Assembly: GCF_028858725.1 (NCBI RefSeq)
Contig: NC_084766.1
Span: forward strand, 21,368,501 to 21,432,500
Length of the DNA stretch: 64,000 bases
Direction of reading: 5' to 3'
Source of the DNA: Colius striatus
Lineage: Eukaryota > Chordata > Aves > Coliiformes > Coliidae
Shown here: positions 25,735 through 37,019 of the stretch, piece after piece
How the letters are laid out: each line of letters starts with the position of its first letter
Numbering within the stretch: the stretch's first letter is position 1
Notes under the pieces: generated by a model
Databases searched by the model: none
What the model was told of the DNA's origin: nothing
Seen by the model: the letters and a program-made list of their open reading frames with translations, nothing else
Made by a program: the position numbers and the translations under genes

Positions 25735-25815
25735 TCATAGAATTGTTTTGACTGGAAGAGACCTTTAAGATCATATCCAGCTTTTGTCCTAGCCCTATCA
25801 ACCACTAGACTATTT
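25735..25815 (-). mobile_element. Small CR1 tail fragment (minus orientation)
   Basis: 'tcatagaattgttttgactggaagagac' followed by 'ctttaagatcat' is the reversed 3' end of a CR1 element. About 80 bp are retained. Confidence 0.7.
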
Positions 25816-25833
25816 CCCTAAGTACAAATCCCT

Positions 25834-26025
25834 AAGTTACAAATCTCTCTTCACAGAACCACAGAATGGAAGGAATCGGAAGGGACCTCTAAAGATCAGG
25901 TCCACCTAGATCAGGTCACACAGGAACACATTCAGACAGGTTATGAAAATCTCCAGAGGAGACTCCACAACCTCCGTGGTTTTTTTCCTATCCTATTTGT
26001 AACTTAAGTTACAAATCTCTCTTCA
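25834..26025 (-). mobile_element. CR1 fragment framed by a 21-bp direct repeat
   Basis: A reversed CR1 3' segment (from 'cagaaccacagaatgg' through 'gggacctctaaagatcagg' to 'gactccacaacctcc') occupies about 25855-25978. It is bounded by identical 21-bp direct repeats at 25834-25854 and 26005-26025. A perfect 22-bp palindrome centred at 26005/26006 joins the right end. The direct repeats look like a target-site duplication, which is unusually long for CR1. Confidence 0.8.
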
Positions 26026-27079
26026 GTTCACTTTTTTCCTAGAGGAGGTAGCTGGTGGTGCAGTATATACCATAAGAGCTCCTGTGCAGTAAGACAGTAT
26101 GGTAGAGTTTGGGATTTGTAGATGGCATAGGGAAAAGAGCTGTGCATCCAGTGCAGGCTTTGCAATGGGGAAGCTCTACACTCATTCCCCAGGTCAGAAA
26201 CATGCTCTTAGCACCATGTTGTCTTCTGCCTTTTGGGAATTGCTTTATCATAATTAAAACTAGATTTCTTGCTGGGAAACCTCTGACTTTGGGTACAATG
26301 GATTGAAGTAAACTGAATCTTGTCACTCAGTTAATGTCATAAAACTCCCATATAAAGTATCTGGTGTGTAACTGGTACTGGCTAGCCAGTTTTTACTCTG
26401 TACTGGTCTAAATTGCCACCTGGGAGAAGGAGGGACGTACCCTCTCCCTGGGGGACTAGGGCCCTTGGGAAACTGCACCATTTTCTCTAACTACAAGGGT
26501 AAGTCCACACTACAGCATCAAAGGGGAAAGGTTGGCTCAAAAAAAGGACATTTATTTTGCAGAGTTGTTTGGTATTGATGGCAATTCAGCTGGGTTCCAG
26601 GGGTACAAAAGGAGAAAACTCAATCTCCCAGTGCCCCAAGCAGCAGTATAGCTGCAGGAGACAGCTTAATAAGCTAAGTACCAGCTGAAAGCGAGCCAGA
26701 AGACATTAAGTGCTGCTATGTAGATGCAACTACACAGGTAAGTCTGACCATCAGATTAACAGAGACTCACCCACAGGACTATAAAATCCTTGACAGAATC
26801 TGTCAAACTGAAATATTCCAATTAGATTTGGCAAGATAGAGGGGTGGTTTTTTTAAATGACAGCTCCTAAGGCAAGTACTTTTGAGGCTCTCTTATTTAG
26901 TGCAGAGCTTGGATTTCATCTTCAGGATAATGCCAGCTACTAACATGAGATACTGTTACCATAGCCAGCTTTAGCAACATACCATGGCACAGAACAAATT
27001 GGCTGTACCTTATATCACAACAGAAGGTGTTTAAAGAAGCTGAGAAAATTGATAAATTGAGCTGACACAGTAAGAAACA
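26026..27079. other. Intergenic between CR1 cluster and PPP1R3C 3' end
   Basis: No gene or confident repeat. This is sequence downstream of the predicted PPP1R3C polyadenylation site. Confidence 0.45.
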
Positions 27080-28678
27080 GATGTATCAAAATAAAATTTA
27101 TTCTTAAAATGGCTAGTTTACACACAACAGCAAGGGCTACACAGGGGAGAAAGTGCAATTAGTGGAGGCTTAATTTGTCATAGTATTTATCATCTTGGTG
27201 CACTGCAAGTAGCTTCAGACTCAACATACTATATTTCTTAACAACAGGCAAAAATGTGATTTATATTTTGATGTTAACACTGTTTCTGAACAGCTAAAAG
27301 GTGTGCCAGACTTCACACCTGCTGAGTATGTATTGGGCAATTTTTCAGAGAGTCTTGCAGGAAACACAGATCATCTTTACAGTTTGATAGCTCAGAAGGC
27401 TAAATTGTAAGTATACAGATACAAAAATATACATTAGTTTACAGAAGTCTAAAAAAACCCAACCTTCAATAAATGAGGTACAATAAACCAGAGCAGTTTT
27501 CTATACGCAAGCCTATACTCAGTCTAGAAAAAAATAGGAGCACCCCTGCTCTTTTAAAGAAAACCAGCTTTCACAAAGTGCAGCTAATTCACTGTCTTCA
27601 ATATGAAGGACCTTGCCTATGTTACACTCTTCTGAAAAGTCATTGCCAACTTTGCCATATGGAGCAGGATACTTGACCATCAGATGTTGCAAGATTAGAT
27701 CAGATGATGAGTCAAATGATCTAATGCTGTTACAGGCTAAGAAGTTCATAAATCACTTTTTTGTCGCCTAACGCTATTTTTGGCATGTAGGGTGGTTTGT
27801 TTGGTTTTTTTTAAAACAAATAAAAGGCACATTTTTCTTTTAACATTAGAAGGTAACCATCTGCCTGCTGAGTAGGATGATGAAGTCAAGCTTAAATTTG
27901 TCCTCAAATGTAAGACATTTACTATTCATAAAGCCAACAAGGACAGAGATGTCTTCCTAAAGCAGAGGTCACTTCAACTACTCTCCATAATTTTCTGTTT
28001 TCTCCTTAGTCTACAGAATTTTCTCTGGGATTTAGAAGACCAGCTCTTAAAGGAAAAAATTAGAACCCTATACGTCTCCAAGTTATACAGCACATCCTAC
28101 CTCTTCCCCTTCTCCCACTTTTCCATTATCCTCTGTGAGTTCCTTAACTTGAAGCTACAAATCCTAGCAATGCATTCCCCACTTGTCTCTGCTACAAGTA
28201 CATAGGACCATAGCAAACTTCTGTCCTGACAGCATCACCTCTTTTCTACTGCACTCTTAATAGCTGCAATGAGTTGTGATGTTCTGTTCATGAAATGGCC
28301 CTGTGGACGCACACACACTCAACACACGCAGTTACTACAACTTGCCAAGATACCATACTTCCATACTTCCTCATGAGAGTCTCTCTCCTAGTGACTCAGA
28401 GTCAACAGCAGAAAGCAGCATATACTTAAGATCTGAGCATGCTATTTCTATAGGAGGTGGCATACATATGGTTTTTGCCTTGGTTTTCCTTCTTTCCAAA
28501 GATAAGTTTTGGCTACTTCAGCAGAACTTCAGTAGCATAATATGGTTTAACAAGTACTGCAAACTAGTGTTCAAACAGCCAACAAGACCTGCCAGGTGGT
28601 TTTATCATGTAGTATGTGAACCAGAGAACTAACACCGTTCTGTTGCCAGATGGAAGCAAGCTTCCTCCGTAGTACTGA
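27080..28678 (-). other. PPP1R3C: PPP1R3C 3' UTR (predicted)
   Basis: Sequence following the PPP1R3C stop codon on the minus strand. The only canonical AATAAA signal that I find on that strand before the CR1 cluster is at 27097-27102, so cleavage is expected near 27075-27085. That gives a 3' UTR of about 1.6 kb, which fits the long 3' UTR of mammalian PPP1R3C. The region is free of transposon insertions. The precise end is inferred, because no transcript evidence is available here. Confidence 0.6.
27097..27102 (-). terminator. PPP1R3C: Polyadenylation signal AATAAA for PPP1R3C
   Basis: The plus strand reads tttatt, so the minus strand carries the canonical AATAAA about 1.58 kb after the stop codon. 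Cleavage would fall about 15-25 bases further at lower coordinates. Assignment to PPP1R3C rests on position and the lack of an earlier canonical signal. Confidence 0.6.
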
Positions 28679-29624
28679 TCACCAATATGGTGATGAATTC
28701 TGAGTCTGACCCAAGCTCTGCCACTGGGGAAAGAGACCACTGGACAGCCTCGGACTGCCTAGCTGATCAGGCTCTCTCTCTTGTCCTCTCCTTGGAGTCT
28801 GAAGATCTACACATTCTTTCTTGGCAGACGGTATCTGAACACCATCAGGCTTCCACTTTGTGTGGAGAATCTTGTAATTCTGACCCTCGTTATTGTCCCA
28901 GAAAGTGTGTTCTCCACTTTGGTAAGAAATGCAAAACTCTATCTGTTCTTCGGAGGAAATGGTAGGAGGCAAGTCAATGCTAAATGAGAAGGTGTCATTT
29001 TCAGAATCGCTGTAAACATTCTTCATGTATACACACTCAGCATCCGTGTAGGTCTTCCATGTATCAAAGGTAATTCGAACCTGAACCTTTTTTTCGAAGC
29101 TCACATTTTTTACTTTCACGGTGCCTGACAGTACCTTCTCCTGCAGGGAGCAGTTCTCCAGGCACACCAAGTTCTTCTGCAAGCGGTTCCTGAAGTCCAG
29201 GTAGTCAGCTGAGGGCCGAGGGAAACCCAGAATCAAGTTTTTCTCTTCACGTAGATTTAAGCTAGATGTTTTGTTTTCCAGGCCCAAGAGATCAAACTGA
29301 AGATCCCACCCAGGGTGCTCCTGAAACTCAGAGAAGGTGTGTATGGCTGTCAGGGACAGGCCCTTTGAGTCTGCGAACACCACTCTTTTCTTGGCTCGGG
29401 CTGAGGAGTGGTTCCAGTCATTCTTCTGAGCATCGCTGTCACGTTTCACATGGAGACACGGTCTGAGAGGTTTTAATCTGTTCACAAAGTTGTTTCTCTG
29501 GCAGTCCTCAAGGGGGCTGAGAAAGCTCTTCAGCGGTGGAGAATGGGCTAAGCAAATTCTCATGGCCATGTCCACAGGCATGATGGAGCTTGGCAAGGGT
29601 CTTGGGTCCAAGATCTGTATCATT
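28679..29624 (-). CDS. PPP1R3C: PPP1R3C coding exon 2: protein phosphatase 1 regulatory subunit 3C (PTG)
   Basis: This exon encodes nearly all of PTG (protein targeting to glycogen), which tethers the PP1 catalytic subunit to glycogen and to its substrates (glycogen synthase, phosphorylase), promoting glycogen synthesis. Joined to exon 1 it gives 319 residues, close to the human protein (317). Visible features in full-protein numbering: a conserved N-terminal [10 protein letters not shown] block from residue 6; the PP1-docking RVxF motif RVVF at about 85-88, followed by [12 protein letters not shown]; a CBM21 carbohydrate-binding domain at about 154-262, including [20 protein letters not shown] and the glycogen/substrate-binding WDNNEGQNY at 247-255; and a conserved C-terminal [13 protein letters not shown]. 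The splice acceptor (minus strand ttctgctttcag) precedes base 29624, and TGA is at 28681-28679. The N-terminus matches paralogue 3C and not 3B. Confidence 0.97.
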
Positions 29625-31298
29625 CTGAAAGCAGAAGGAAATGTTACACCAGGTAAGAAGCTTCTTAAGAGTCCACATATGCTTCATCCACTGTCTTAAA
29701 TACTTGTGGCTTCATCATTGCACACCTTAAACTTGACAGTTCAAGCTAGGGAATCAAGGTGAGACTATCCAGCCACTTCTTGCTAATTTTGAACTCTCAG
29801 TTTAAACATAGCTACTGTTTGCTTTTTCAGAACCTCTGAAGATTTTAGGGACAGTTAATTAAACACATTTCCTTGAAAATACATGGAAGAACGTTCTAAC
29901 AACCAGTAAAACAGATCCAATTACAGTGGAAGTGCTCATCCACTTCAGCCTCTCTTTTAGAGAATCTGAACCAGGTCTTAAAATTCCAGACGGCTGGATC
30001 AACTGCTTCATATATGAGCAGGGACAGCACTATATTAAGCAAGTCACCTGTCCCATCAGAGCATCAAATGGGGTGATGATGTGGCTCTGAACAACCATTA
30101 CCACATTTGCTAGGCACTTTGGTTTAACTCAGGTGAATAAAAATGCTAAAGAGGCTTTGGAAATATTTTCTATGAGCTATTAACCCACTGCCCTTTTGCA
30201 CTGATAATACTGACTGCTAAGTGAACAGGGGGAAGAAAAAAAAAGGTGGGGCAGGAAATGGATTCACTTTATTTTTTCACTTCATTGTGCTTAGAAATGT
30301 CTTTCTAAGTCCATGCTACAAGCCTACTGCAAGTATTCAGTACGATTTATCCATAACTCTCCCTCTTGGTTGATAAAAATCACAATTACTGAGCAAGAAC
30401 AAGGCCCACCCAAAGTTAGCTAGCTTGAATATTTGTAAAAAGAGGCTTCAGCTGCAGCACATCCCTCTCAAGAAGGACACAGCCCTGGCTGGAAATAAGG
30501 ATTCTTGTTGAGTCACGAGAAGCCAGAGTATTTGCTTTGTCACTTAAATAAATGGCTTTCTCTTTCCCAGGGTTCTTGCTGGTATGCCAGAGCTCTGCCA
30601 AAACAAAAAAAACCAAGCAGAATCCGCACTGGCCTCTTAATTCTTCATCGTGGGGTTTTTTTTTTTTATTGTGGCAGAACTTGCCATAATAAGTAGGGCA
30701 AGGAGAGTCCCTGCATCAAATCAATCACGTTTTGCTTTAATAGGAAAAGAACTAAGGCCTCAAAAATACTCTCTGCAACTTTCATGAGCAGCTCCTGGGG
30801 AAACCGCTCCTAAGCTTTTGCGGTATCTGTGGGGGGGGAAAAAACCAAGAAACCCACAAACTTCAAACATCAATACGACAAAAAACAACCAATCAATCAA
30901 AGCCAACAGCACGCCCTGAAAAAGACAGGCGGATGGAAGAGGCAGCAATGAACTGCCCGCAAACGCTACGGCGGGTTCTGCAGCGGTAACACGGGTGATG
31001 GACGCGCTCGCACTGCCTGCGAAAGAGGCGGAGGAGAGGAGAGGAGAGGAGAGGAGAGGAGAGGAGAGGAGAGGAGAGGAGAGGAGAGGAGAGGAGAGGA
31101 GAGGAGAGGAGAGGAGAGGAGAGGAGAGGAGAGGAGAGGAGAGGAGAGGAGAGGAGAGGAGAGGAGAGCGGGCTGCGAGGCGTGAGCCGAAGCTCCCCTA
31201 GCTGCGGCTGCAGCTCCCGCGGGGACGGCGGAGCACGGCCAGACGCAGCAGAGCCCGAGCCCCGAGAGCCGAGCGCGGTAGGAGCGAGCGGCGCTTAC
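29625..31298 (-). other. PPP1R3C: PPP1R3C intron 1
   Basis: A 1674-bp intron with canonical ends on the minus strand: donor CAG|gtaag (gt at 31298-31297) and acceptor ctttcag ending at 29625. It interrupts the Arg5 codon (AG|A). Apart from T/A runs near 30657-30669 and 30829-30850, its main content is the GAGGA array at 31031-31168, which in the transcript is a TCCTC-type pyrimidine tract starting about 130 bases after the donor. Confidence 0.9.
31031..31168 (+). repeat. Perfect (GAGGA)27-28 pentanucleotide array in PPP1R3C intron 1
   Basis: 138 bp of uninterrupted GAGGA on the plus strand, hence TCCTC on the transcribed PPP1R3C strand, lying 130 bp inside intron 1 from the donor site. It has the same motif and orientation as the array at 24169-24268. 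Its perfection suggests recent expansion. Apparent Glu/Arg-rich open frames are artefacts of the repeat. Confidence 0.97.
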
Positions 31299-31312
31299 CT
31301 GGTGCAGTGCAT
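31299..31312 (-). CDS. PPP1R3C: PPP1R3C coding exon 1 (start codon and first residues)
   Basis: On the minus strand ATG CAC TGC ACC AG is followed directly by the donor gtaagc. Splicing to exon 2 completes the Arg codon, giving MHCTR before MIQILDP. The human protein likewise has five residues (MSCTR) before MIQ, which is why this ATG is preferred over the internal ATG at 29623, although that Met could serve as an alternative start. The exon lies in GC-rich promoter-proximal DNA. Its 5' UTR part is inferred to extend to roughly 31450. Confidence 0.9.
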
Positions 31313-31480
31313 GGGATGGGGCCGCACCTCCGCCGCCACTGCTACTGGTGCTACTGGTGCTGCCGCTGCCGCCGCCGCTGCTGCTGCGCTGCTGCTGTCG
31401 CTGCTGCCGCTGCTGCTGCCGCTGCTGCTGCCGCCGCCCCAGGCGCCGCTCCCGCCGCGCCCCCGCGCTGCACCTTTATG
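31313..31480 (-). promoter_or_regulatory. PPP1R3C: PPP1R3C 5' UTR and core promoter (predicted), GCN-repeat rich
   Basis: GC-rich block just upstream of the PPP1R3C ATG. On the minus strand it is an impure run of CAG/GCC/GCG triplets (about 31326-31437). A TATA-like CATAAA sits at 31480-31475 on the minus strand; a start site 25-30 bases on would fall near 31448, making a 5' UTR of about 135 bases composed largely of the triplet tract. The TATA assignment and start site are inference from spacing only. Confidence 0.45.
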
Positions 31481-31699
31481 GGCCCTTCTGCGGCGGGCTG
31501 GCGGCCAAGGGGCGGCCCCGGCCCTGGCCCTGGCGCTGGCCGCAGTCCCAGTCCCTCGGGGGTGCGGCGCAGCGCGGCCGGGCTGCGGGTGCTGCGGCGC
31601 CGGGACGCGGCTGCCGCTTCACGTGCCGCACTCGTGCGGCGGCGGGCTGTGGCAGCGTGCCGTCCCACGGGACACCCGCCGTGGCCTGGCTGCTCACGG

Positions 31700-32085
31700 T
31701 TTTATCTTACTTTCTCCTTCACCCCTCCCCTTTTTTCCCTTTTTTAAAAAACTTCACCTTTAAAAAAAAATTAAAGTCTTCCCTGGTTTCCATTTTCCCC
31801 GGTTTTGTCTTTTTCCTGGGTTTTTTTGTCTTTTTTTTTTTTTGTCTTTTCTATTTACTTGGTCTTTTTTCCTTTTTTGTTTTTTCACTTTTTTCAGCCT
31901 TTTTTCCGCTTGCTTTGGGTTTTTTTCCCTTTTCCCTTTTTTTCCCTTTCTTCCTTTTTCCCTTTCCCCCCTTTTTTTCTTCCTCTTTCCTTCCTTTTTT
32001 TTTCTTTTCCTCTTCTTTTTTCCTTCCTTTTTCTTCTTAACTGTTTTTCCTCCCCCTCTTTTTACCTCCCATTTTTTCCTCCTCC
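31700..32085. repeat. 390-bp pyrimidine-rich (plus) / purine-rich (minus) block upstream of PPP1R3C
   Basis: The plus strand is almost entirely T and C, in runs of ttttccc, cctttttttc and similar, with few purines. It begins about 250 bp upstream of the inferred PPP1R3C start site. Several long open frames through it (up to 230 codons of Phe/Ser/Leu or Lys/Arg/Glu) are compositional artefacts. Such strand asymmetry can support triplex (H-DNA) structures. Confidence 0.85.
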
Positions 32086-35000
32086 AAAGACTCAGCATCC
32101 TATTGTATTGCCTGCTACTGTCCAAGGGCACTCACTCTTCCTATATTTTTTGAGCTCTCAAGTCATACTACAAGTGTTTCAAAAGTGGGAACCAAGCAGA
32201 TCCATCTCTGGCAGGAACCAGTCTGCTTCAGCCAGAGCAGGGAACTACAGTGCTGCAGAAGCCTGCTCCGAAACTGCACCTTACCCTCCTGTCCTCCTTT
32301 GGAACAGCAGGAGATGAGGCTTCAACAGGGCAGCTGCAAGGCAGGCAGCAGTTTCAAAGTAGGCTTTCTCAGATACCTGCCTTTTCAAGCAGCTGGAAAG
32401 CCAACGGGGATTTGCTGCATGAGATTTCCATGCAAAGTGGATGTCTTTTCACATGTCAATACAGGGCCACTTCAAGTCACTGCTAAAGGATGTTAGCTAG
32501 TGGAACAAAAGTAGTACCCAGCTGAAATTACAGTCAGCTTCACTGAAAAGGAGTTGGAGCCCTACATTGTAAGATAAAGTTGCTAGGGCCAGAAATCTGT
32601 CATCCTGGAATATAACTGTCCTCGTCCTCAGTGACAAAGTACTTTTGGACATTTAATTTGAACAGCGCTGATATCTTTTCACCTCCTACACATGGTGATC
32701 TGTGCACTGTCTGAGGATGTGACAGGTCCTGCTTTAGTTCCCACATTGTATCTATTACCCATTTCTAAAGCAGAGAGACAAAAATCAGTAAGAGCTCAGC
32801 CCCTGCAGCACCAGCCACAGTGATGCGGGTCACTGCTTGCATCTTGCCTCCCAGAAGACCCCCACACAGGATCCACAGGGCTGTCAATCCTTGCGGATGG
32901 TGGAGGGATGGACAGCACAGGGGTGGCAGGGTGCTGTCTCCTACAGGCTGAGAGTCGCCCAGAGAGTATCTGGTTTACTGGTCTTCAAAGTCTATGCCCT
33001 AGCTGCTAACTGACTCTGTGGGTCTTCTTGCTGGCCCACTTGCTCTTTCTCAGGGCAACAGATGACTTGCAATCACCCTGTAAGATATGATGCACAGTCA
33101 TTTTCTGAGTTCATTAGTTTTTACCAGTATATGAGACTATGCACAAATGAACAGTAGGAAGTCTTGTGCTGTACATGAACCAAAGGGTGCTCACAATGAT
33201 GAACAAACAATACAGGAGTTTATGGCTCACAAATTATTTTTCTGTTCTTGTTATGTGAGAAAATAAGAAGCTCCGCTGCAATGTGTGAGGGTTTATTAGG
33301 AGATAGCATATGAGCATAGTGAGAACAAGGGGACCTCGCTTTTGGATTCAAGCCACACAGAAGTAGAAATAAATGGTCATGAAAGGGAAAGGGAGGGAAG
33401 ACCTGCTGACTGATGTGTGGCACATGGATCAATATGCTGCCTCTGTGTGTATAATGAGAGTATTCATAGAACACTAAGACTAGTTTCTTAGCAAAGATCC
33501 TTGGTGACTGAAGTTCTTGCCTTTTGTGCCAGTACATGACACTGTGTCATACAGATGAAGCCCGAAGCACTTAGCTGTCAATGCAGACAAAGTTTTGGAA
33601 AGTACTGTTTTGTTCCCTGGCACCAGTTATTCAGGATGACCTTCCCCAGTCCTCCTCAAGTTGCAACCCTGCTGCTCATATCCTCTTCCTCTCCTTTCCC
33701 TTCTCCATCTCTCTTATCTCTCCATCCCCAAGGCAGATTATATTTTCTCATTGTTTATCTAGGGAAAGTTCTAGAAAACAGTACCTGGAAGCCTTGCAAG
33801 TTGCTACAAATATTTCAGCCCAGCTACCCAGCTGGCAGCAGTAAGTAGGACCCAACATCCCCCTCAGTATAAGGGAGGACTGGGTACTTACCAAATCTCC
33901 CCTATTTCTCAATTGTAAAAAATGAGTGAATAACTCTGGAGCAGTTTTATGAGCCTCTACTACTTGAAACTTTGCCCATGCAGCTTTCCCCACAGCAGCA
34001 CTTAGCTGGGCTGCCACGTTATTGAGGAGCACGTGCAGCAGCTGGAGCTGCTGTATCACACTACCTATGTGCAGGCATTAAATAAGACCTGGGAAATTAT
34101 TTTATTCCATGCTTGAAGCCTGCACAAAAGGAATCAAGGCTTTGCTACACGTGTTTCTGCTGCTTTATAGCAGCTCATTGCACTGTTTGCCACTATAAAA
34201 CATTGTGTTCCCATTGTGTTAAAATCTCTGTTTTATCGACTTTGAAAACATTATGACAGATCATTTAAGGTGATACGCTTAACAAAAAACCCAGTAGTGA
34301 GATGCAGAGCATTTCATGGGCAGATCATTGCCCAAGTCAGTAAATATGGACTGGATACAGCAACTTCAGGCCTACTTGCTAAACTGGAACACGTTCATGG
34401 CCGCGGACTAATGCCCCAGTTTTCGGTTGCCAACACAATCAGTGCTTGTTGAGCTGAGCCAGGGTAACTCTTTCCTCATCCAAGATGTCTCTGCATTGAG
34501 GCAAACCCAGAGGGTTACCTGAGGCAGCAGACCAGTTTGCACTGCCAATGATGGTTCCCTAGCTGTGCTTTTTATAGAGGACTCAGGTTTCCAGTTATTT
34601 TGGTTTGGCAGCTCTCCTGTCATCAGCAGCTTAAAATGTAGATCTGTCCGTCTATCTTACATTTCAAATAAGGCTACTAAAACGGGAGCACTGGAGGAAA
34701 ATAAATCATTGTCTTACCGTGCATTTGACAGCACTTTGTGGCACATCAGCTCTTCTGACATTTGTAGATGCACATAGAAGCAATGGCAGAAATATATTAT
34801 TGGAAGAGTCAGGGTGGATTATAAAATTAAGGGAATTATATCTCCAAGTGCTTCTATAATAAGGAAACCCAAATTGACCACATAGCCTAGTTCTTTGTCT
34901 TTCCCTGAAAACATTGCACTGTAAATGGAAGAAGCTAATTGCCACAAGTTAGCTATAGTAAATGCAGCTTTGGTGTAGTCACCATAGTTTCCACAAATTT

Positions 35001-37019
35001 TAAATGTGTGCTTTTAAAAAGAGCTCGCAGCCCAGAGGATCCAGAGGCAATGTAAGGCACAGGCTCACTTGGCAAGCAGTTCGCTGAGATTGCTCTGTAA
35101 CAATTGGTTTCACTGTTCTGTTCAAAGACAAATATATGGCATGAATGTTTTTATATGCAGACAGCTCTGGGGGTCTCGCTGTTCTTCACCTGTCTGAACT
35201 AACCAATGCTCTTCAATCAGCAGCTCTGAGAGCAGATAATCAGTGACTGTGCGTTTCTGTCAGCTCTCAGTCAGCGATGGGCTGCTTTGGTCATTTTTTT
35301 GTGGGCCCTGGTCACTTTACGAAAGAGTAGAATGGAAGAGCTGTTTTCTTCAGTCTGTGTTGAGAAATTAATTAATTAAACAAGATTTTTGTGGTTTACT
35401 CTGACTTTATTACTTTAAGATCACTGTGCTTCTCTGCTGTCCCCATAGCTCCAAGAGGGAAGAAAGGAGATACGTTGCACTTGAGGATATAGAAAAAGTT
35501 GTACAGCCTTTGGCATGTAATTGAAACTTTTTGAGGCAAAGATAAGCAAGCAATTCCTGAGAGCAAAGTTGTCACAAACACATTTATAGGAGAAAAAGTC
35601 CAGAGAGAAAACAATATAAATCTTGATTTGACTTGCATAGCAATGCATCCCTTGAAAAACTGTTGCTGTTTGCAAGGTGGGAGAGCAATACAAGCTCAAT
35701 GCAGTTACAGTATGCAATTTAACAGGGAAGTTTTTTATTTGATTTTGGGCTTGAGTCTAAAACCAATTGCTCAGCCAAAGGCAGAACACTGAGGTTACTA
35801 GAAAACAGAAAGCATTTACCTTCTTTTGTCTGGCACACATTTGCTTCCTGCATCATTACTCAACAGCTGTGAATGAAGCAGAACTTCAATGAAAGAGTAT
35901 CTGTAATAACAGACAGCCCATCAGATCAGGGGACAGTGCTGTCACAAAAGCTTTACTACGGCCTTTTAGTTTTTTTCTTGAATTACGCTCTTCTGTTCAA
36001 TATCTGTTCCCTGCTACTAAGACTAATCTTTGTCAACGTGTATTATCTCTGAAGTTGGGCAGCAGGTTTGTATGATTGTGACTGTGATACAAATAGTAAT
36101 TATTCAGGTACATAGCAAGGCTAGTGAAGTTCTAGCCTTGAGTTGAGCCTGTGAGCCTTTGAAAATTTAAAATCAGTGCTTTACTTGATGAAAAGTGAGC
36201 AGAAGCCTTTTTCAGTCTTAATAGAAGGTTATTTACTTGCTTCTCAGAGCCCTTTGGTAAACTAAAACAAAATCCCAATGGTTACAAATATATAGCAAGA
36301 AAACTTGTCCTGGGAAACTGCTGCAGGTTTAGGGTTCTCTTCAGCACTTGCACAATTCATCTGAGGAATAAAGAAGTTTTAGATCTTTTCAGAATTTTTA
36401 TTGCTCCATTCATCATGATTCAACCACACCTTACATGCTCCAGCCTTTGGGATGCCCTCAGCAAGAAGACACCAGTAACTTGTAAACACTTGTTAAGAAA
36501 CCAATCTCAGAAAGTCTGGGAAAAAAAGTATTGCAGTGCCCACAGAACACCTCTTTATCACAATGATACTGCTATGCTTTGGGAGACTTCAAGAGCCTAT
36601 TTGTTGGTATCATCCAGGACAAAGTTGCTGCTAAATCATGTTTGTTTTGAATATGCTGCATTTGGAATAATCTTCAAATTTTGAAAGAAAGAAGATGAAA
36701 AATAAAATTAGACATTTCAAAAAGCCAAAATTACATAAAGTCGGGGATGGGAATAGTAATTTTCCAGAAATGTTTAACTTTTCTAAATATTGCATTATTA
36801 TACAATATTAGACATCTCAGACTTTGATGGGACAGTAAATCAGTGTCCCACCTAGCTGCAGCTTGCTTGCAGAAATCAGGCCTTTTCACAGATTTGCCAT
36901 CAGAATATGCCCATCCCCAAGAGAAAGAGACAAGTACATGCAGCCAAACTCACTGAGTAATTATGCAAAGATGGATGGAGTTTATTATCTCTTGCAGCAA
37001 CTAGATGTATAATCACTCT
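32086..37019. other. PPP1R3C-TNKS2 spacer, first part
   Basis: No exon, RNA gene or confident repeat was recognised. Short open frames are at chance length. Any distal PPP1R3C regulatory elements here cannot be seen without comparison to other species. Confidence 0.5.

Noticed and set aside
1-27079. Exons of HECTD2, the gene next to PPP1R3C in human
   Set aside because: No open frame in this stretch resembles a HECT ligase; if conserved, the gene lies outside the window.
28687-29699. Plus-strand frames of 66-92 codons over PPP1R3C exon 2
   Set aside because: Shadows of the minus-strand coding exon.
24169-31168. Tandem arrays as possible CRISPR or satellite with spacers
   Set aside because: The arrays are uninterrupted 5-bp units without spacers, in vertebrate DNA; they are simple pentanucleotide repeats.
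30995-31201. Glu/Arg/Gly periodic open frame across the GAGGA array (and similar frames at 24081-24379)
   Set aside because: A pentamer array is open in several frames by composition alone; there is no initiation context, domain or exon signal.
31348-32131. Long open frames (up to 230 codons) upstream of PPP1R3C on both strands
   Set aside because: They follow from the triplet-rich and pyrimidine-rich composition; the predicted peptides are low complexity and frames on both strands are open together.
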